From contig JABHUV010000083.1 in assembly GCA_018658605.1 (NCBI GenBank), positions 1 to 39,942 on the forward strand: DNA of 39,942 nt, read 5' to 3'. Below are positions 37,234 to 39,942 of the stretch, in pieces. The position numbers and the translations under genes are program-made. This DNA is from Planctomycetaceae bacterium. Lineage in GTDB: Bacteria > Planctomycetota > Planctomycetia > Pirellulales > Pirellulaceae. The notes below the pieces were generated by a model. It had not been told where the DNA came from, did no database searches, and was given only the letters and a program-made list of their open reading frames with translations. The first letter of the stretch is position 1. Each line of letters begins with the position of its first letter.

Positions 37234-38316
37234 CTAATACTGATCGCCGGAGCCAGTCAATTTGCGGTCGTTCTTCAAAGCGGTGGTGACAATATGGTTC
37301 AATATTTCGCAGGCCTGATTTATTTGTGTTTTTGAAACGTTAAGGTGCGTGACCATTCGAACCCGAGTTGGCCCGAGCGCGAGACACCGTACGTTTTGTG
37401 ATGCGAGTTCCGCCACGAGTGCCGCCGGCGAACCGACGCGAGACGAAACATCAAACATGACAATATTGGTATCGGCGCGATCTCCGGCGAGCTGTAATCC
37501 TTCTGTTTCACGGACAGTTTGGGCTAGTTGTTTAGCATTTTGGTTGTCAGTGTGGAGCTGTTGGATATTGTGTTCGAGTGCAAATAGAGCACCGGCAGCG
37601 ATGATCCCAGCTTGTCGCATACCACCACCAAACATTTTACGATGGCGGCGTGCAAAGGCAATCATTTCTTTTGTGCCACAGAGCGCCGAACCGACAGGCG
37701 CTCCCAAGCCTTTGCTAAAACAAATGGAAACGGTGTCAAAATGTTGTGCCCACTGGGCTGCTGGTATTCCCGAGGCTGCTACCGCATTAAAGAGTCGAGC
37801 ACCGTCGAGGTGCGTCGCCAGACCGTTGTCGTGGGCCCAGGTGCAGATCTCAACTACTCCGTCATAGGGTAAAACACGCCCGCCGCCTCGATTGTGAGTG
37901 TTTTCTAGACAGACTAATCTGGTGCGACAGAAATGCTCGTTGTCAGCCTTAATTGTGCCAATGAACTGTGCGGGGTCGAGCACCCCATCCTCACCGGGCA
38001 ATAACTGCACGGCTAGGCCACTTAGGGAGGCATAGGCGCCTTGCTCGTAACTATAGATATGGCATTGCGATTCACAAATAAACTCTTCGCCGGATCGGCA
38101 ATGAATACGCAGCCCGATTTGATTGCTCATTGTTCCCGATGGTACAAATAGAGCCGCTTCTTTTCCGGTAATTTCGGCGATTTTTTTTTGCAACCGATCT
38201 ACCGTCGGGTCGATGTCAATGACATCATCATCGACATCCGCTTGAGCCATCGCTTCGCGCATTTGTTGTGACGGCTTAGTGACAGTGTCGCTACGTAAAT
38301 CAATTGGAGTGGTCAT
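37234..38316 (-). CDS. ltaE: Low-specificity L-threonine aldolase
   Basis: PLP enzyme cleaving L-threonine or allo-threonine to glycine and acetaldehyde. It has 360 residues, the family length. Seen: RSDTVTKPSQQMREAMAQAD at the N-terminus, ALFVPSGTMSNQ, HLDGARLFNA with Asp171, and the PLP lysine Lys202 in FSKGLGAPVGS. The usual acidic GEDPT segment reads D-I-D-P-T. ATG 38316 starts a standard MTTPIDLRSDT terminus. It lies 15 nt upstream of the pseudokinase gene on the same strand and may be cotranscribed; no functional link is evident. Confidence 0.93.
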   Translation of the reverse strand: MTTPIDLRSDTVTKPSQQMREAMAQADVDDDVIDIDPTVDRLQKKIAEITGKEAALFVPSGTMSNQIGLRIHCRSGEEFICESQCHIYSYEQGAYASLSGLAVQLLPGEDGVLDPAQFIGTIKADNEHFCRTRLVCLENTHNRGGGRVLPYDGVVEICTWAHDNGLATHLDGARLFNAVAASGIPAAQWAQHFDTVSICFSKGLGAPVGSALCGTKEMIAFARRHRKMFGGGMRQAGIIAAGALFALEHNIQQLHTDNQNAKQLAQTVRETEGLQLAGDRADTNIVMFDVSSRVGSPAALVAELASQNVRCLALGPTRVRMVTHLNVSKTQINQACEILNHIVTTALKNDRKLTGSGDQY

Positions 38317-38538
38317 AGGAGGTGGGATTATACTTCAGAAATGGACAGTTCAAGTAGTCGATGAATCTATTGCTATTATGAAGTCCTAATGCGGTGGTGG
38401 GAATATCATTGAGGAAAAAAGAGTGGGATACGAACCGAGAAAGCGAGCAAATTCAAGGGGTTACCAAAAATCAACCTCTCGTTCACAATATAAGTACTAG
38501 AACACACCGGTTCTTAATCAATAATATACGTGTAAACC
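38317..38538. other. Divergent promoter region between ltaE and hisD
   Basis: A spacer of 222 nt with no supported gene. It should contain promoters for ltaE (minus) and hisD (plus). I checked for a His-rich leader peptide and terminator ahead of hisD, in view of the aroF attenuator, and saw neither. Confidence 0.35.
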
Positions 38539-39903
38539 ATGGCAGATTCCCTTAATATCCAACGTTTTAATACGCGGCAAGACAGCATTGTGACTGTCGT
38601 GGCAGCACTGCGTGATAAGCTCAATCCCGGCGGAGATATCGTAAGCTCAGCAGGGCGACAGCTGACGATTGATGTGTTTGGAGAGCCGCTCACACCGACC
38701 CAAGTTGTGCAACGCATTTGTGCTGATGTACGCAATGATGGATTGTCGGCTGTTTTGCATTACACAAAGTCCTTGGACAACGTCGAACTTGATGCGGATT
38801 CGTTGCGAGTCAGTGCAGATGAATTACAATCTGCTCATGCCGCTGCTGATCCTGAATTTCTTGCAACCATTGGCAGGATTCGTAACAATATATTTGAATT
38901 CCAACGGGCGATTTTACACTCGGATGTAACCATACCTACTACCAACGGCGTATCACTTTGTCAGCGGTATACGCCTCTTGGGCGTGCTGGACTGTGTGTG
39001 CCTGGTGGGGCGGCGGCTTATCCTTCAACTGTACTCATGACGGCAGTGCCTGCCCAGGCGGCTGGAGTGCAACAGTTGGCCGTGGTGGCTCCACCCACGA
39101 AATTTGGCTCCAATAATCCAGACCTGTTAGCAACCTGCCACGAAATTGGCATTACGGAAGTTTATCGCATGGGCGGCGCGCAAGCAGTCGCGGCGCTGGC
39201 CTATGGACTGGAAAACGTACCCGCTGTTGATATTATTGTGGGTCCAGGCAGTATGTTTGTGGCGTTGGCAAAGCAACTGGTGTACGGCACAGTGGCGATT
39301 GACTCGATTGCTGGGCCTAGTGAAGTTGTTGTCATCGCCGATGCGACCACTCGGCCTGATTTTGCAGCGGCCGATTTATTGGCTCAAGCGGAACACGCTC
39401 CGGGTGCAAGTATCCTAGTGACGTGGGATGAAAATATATTGGAGGAAACTTTTGCACAACTTGAACTTCAAGTCGCAGCACTCGAGCGACATGATGTTAC
39501 GCGTCAGAGCCTCGAAGAATTCGGCGCTTTGATTCTAGTGCGCAATGCCACTGAAGCAGTTGAGATCACGAACCAATTGGCGCCGGAACATCTGCACATC
39601 GCGATAGCAGAACCGCATGATTTGCAATTACAACTGACAACCGCCGGAGCGACATTTTTGGGTAATTACACTCCGGTTGCATTGGGTGACTATGTCGCCG
39701 GTCCCTCGCATACTTTACCGACGTCCGGTACGGCACGTTGGTCGTCGGGACTGTGTTCAAATGACTTTTTGCGAAGTAGCAGCGTGATTGAATATAGCCA
39801 GTCGGCGATTCAGGCGGTGGCTGGTGATGTGGCGATTATGGCGAACAAAGAAGGTTTAACCGCCCATCGCCGCAGTGTCGATATCCGAGTTGAGTCTGAG
39901 TAG
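38539..39903 (+). CDS. hisD: Histidinol dehydrogenase
   Basis: Oxidises L-histidinol to L-histidine in two NAD steps, with a zinc ion, in the cytoplasm. It has 454 residues. Family blocks: RYTPLGRAGLCVPGGAAAYP with STVLMTAVPAQAAGV, GITEVYRMGGAQAVAALAYG, DSIAGPSEVVVIAD, LLAQAEHAPGAS (Gln and His zinc/active-site ligands), LAPEHLHIA, and GDYVAGPSHTLPTSGTAR. The first 20 residues are less conserved. ATG 38539 is supported by the family length. It ends 39 nt from the edge, so a his-operon partner may follow outside the window. hisN, at the other end, is not in the same operon. Confidence 0.95.
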   Translation: MADSLNIQRFNTRQDSIVTVVAALRDKLNPGGDIVSSAGRQLTIDVFGEPLTPTQVVQRICADVRNDGLSAVLHYTKSLDNVELDADSLRVSADELQSAHAAADPEFLATIGRIRNNIFEFQRAILHSDVTIPTTNGVSLCQRYTPLGRAGLCVPGGAAAYPSTVLMTAVPAQAAGVQQLAVVAPPTKFGSNNPDLLATCHEIGITEVYRMGGAQAVAALAYGLENVPAVDIIVGPGSMFVALAKQLVYGTVAIDSIAGPSEVVVIADATTRPDFAAADLLAQAEHAPGASILVTWDENILEETFAQLELQVAALERHDVTRQSLEEFGALILVRNATEAVEITNQLAPEHLHIAIAEPHDLQLQLTTAGATFLGNYTPVALGDYVAGPSHTLPTSGTARWSSGLCSNDFLRSSSVIEYSQSAIQAVAGDVAIMANKEGLTAHRRSVDIRVESE

Positions 39904-39942
39904 CGGTGAATCTATGTCTAATGTAAGAAAAATAATTCGAGA

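Overview
The window looks like a chromosomal segment from a member of the Planctomycetota, probably a Pirellulales-like lineage. The markers are a DUF1501 + DUF1549/DUF1553 (PSD1-type) gene pair, a DUF4013 membrane protein, a secreted protein with planctomycete-type cytochrome c motifs, an EF-hand lipoprotein-like protein, several Ser/Thr kinases with a transmembrane segment, and a CxxC-type L28. Base composition is moderate, Shine-Dalgarno motifs are often weak or missing, and I see no insertion sequence, prophage, tRNA, rRNA or CRISPR array. Most of it is ordinary, densely packed core genome.

Layout. 1-3.4 kb: start of rpmB (minus), a secreted thioredoxin-fold protein (plus), then hisN and lspA (minus) preceded by a decayed dksA/traR-type gene. 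3.7-6.0 kb: thrC-dapB (plus, aspartate family). 6.1-12.1 kb: a DUF4013 protein, thiC and a full-length metH (all minus). 12.2-16.8 kb: a four-gene minus-strand operon, transcribed FAD oxidoreductase -> radical SAM protein -> metallophosphoesterase-like protein with lost metal ligands -> GT39-like membrane glycosyltransferase. 17.0-19.1 kb: glutaredoxin-like -> DUF2064 nucleotidyl/glycosyltransferase -> thiO, joined by 4-bp overlaps. 19.3-25.4 kb (plus): a transmembrane kinase, a double cytochrome c motif protein, an APH-fold kinase, and a divergent enolase. 25.4-29.8 kb (minus): the PSD1/DUF1501 pair, then the DAHP synthase gene aroF with a long leader. 30.1-37.2 kb: an EF-hand protein (plus), facing a minus-strand signalling run of pseudokinase, zinc-ribbon/STN-like protein and active kinase. 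37.2-39.9 kb: threonine aldolase (minus) and hisD (plus).

The most interesting element is the aroF leader (about 26564-26723, minus). It encodes a 24-residue peptide with an F-A-F-F-F-S-Y-P-W core, followed by three mutually exclusive pairings that end in a 13-bp terminator with a U-tract just before aroF. This is the full layout of a ribosome-mediated transcription attenuator sensing Phe/Tyr/Trp supply, in a phylum where I know of no well-described example. Other points worth following are the dksA-like pseudogene whose zinc finger is interrupted by a stop codon, the metallophosphoesterase-like protein without motif I ligands inside a radical SAM operon, the divergent enolase next to an MtnK-like kinase, and the pseudokinase beside an active kinase, both linked to secretin-type STN-like modules.

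Assignments rest on reading motifs by eye. Core enzymes are secure. Promoters, start sites and the roles of the unusual proteins are inferences.
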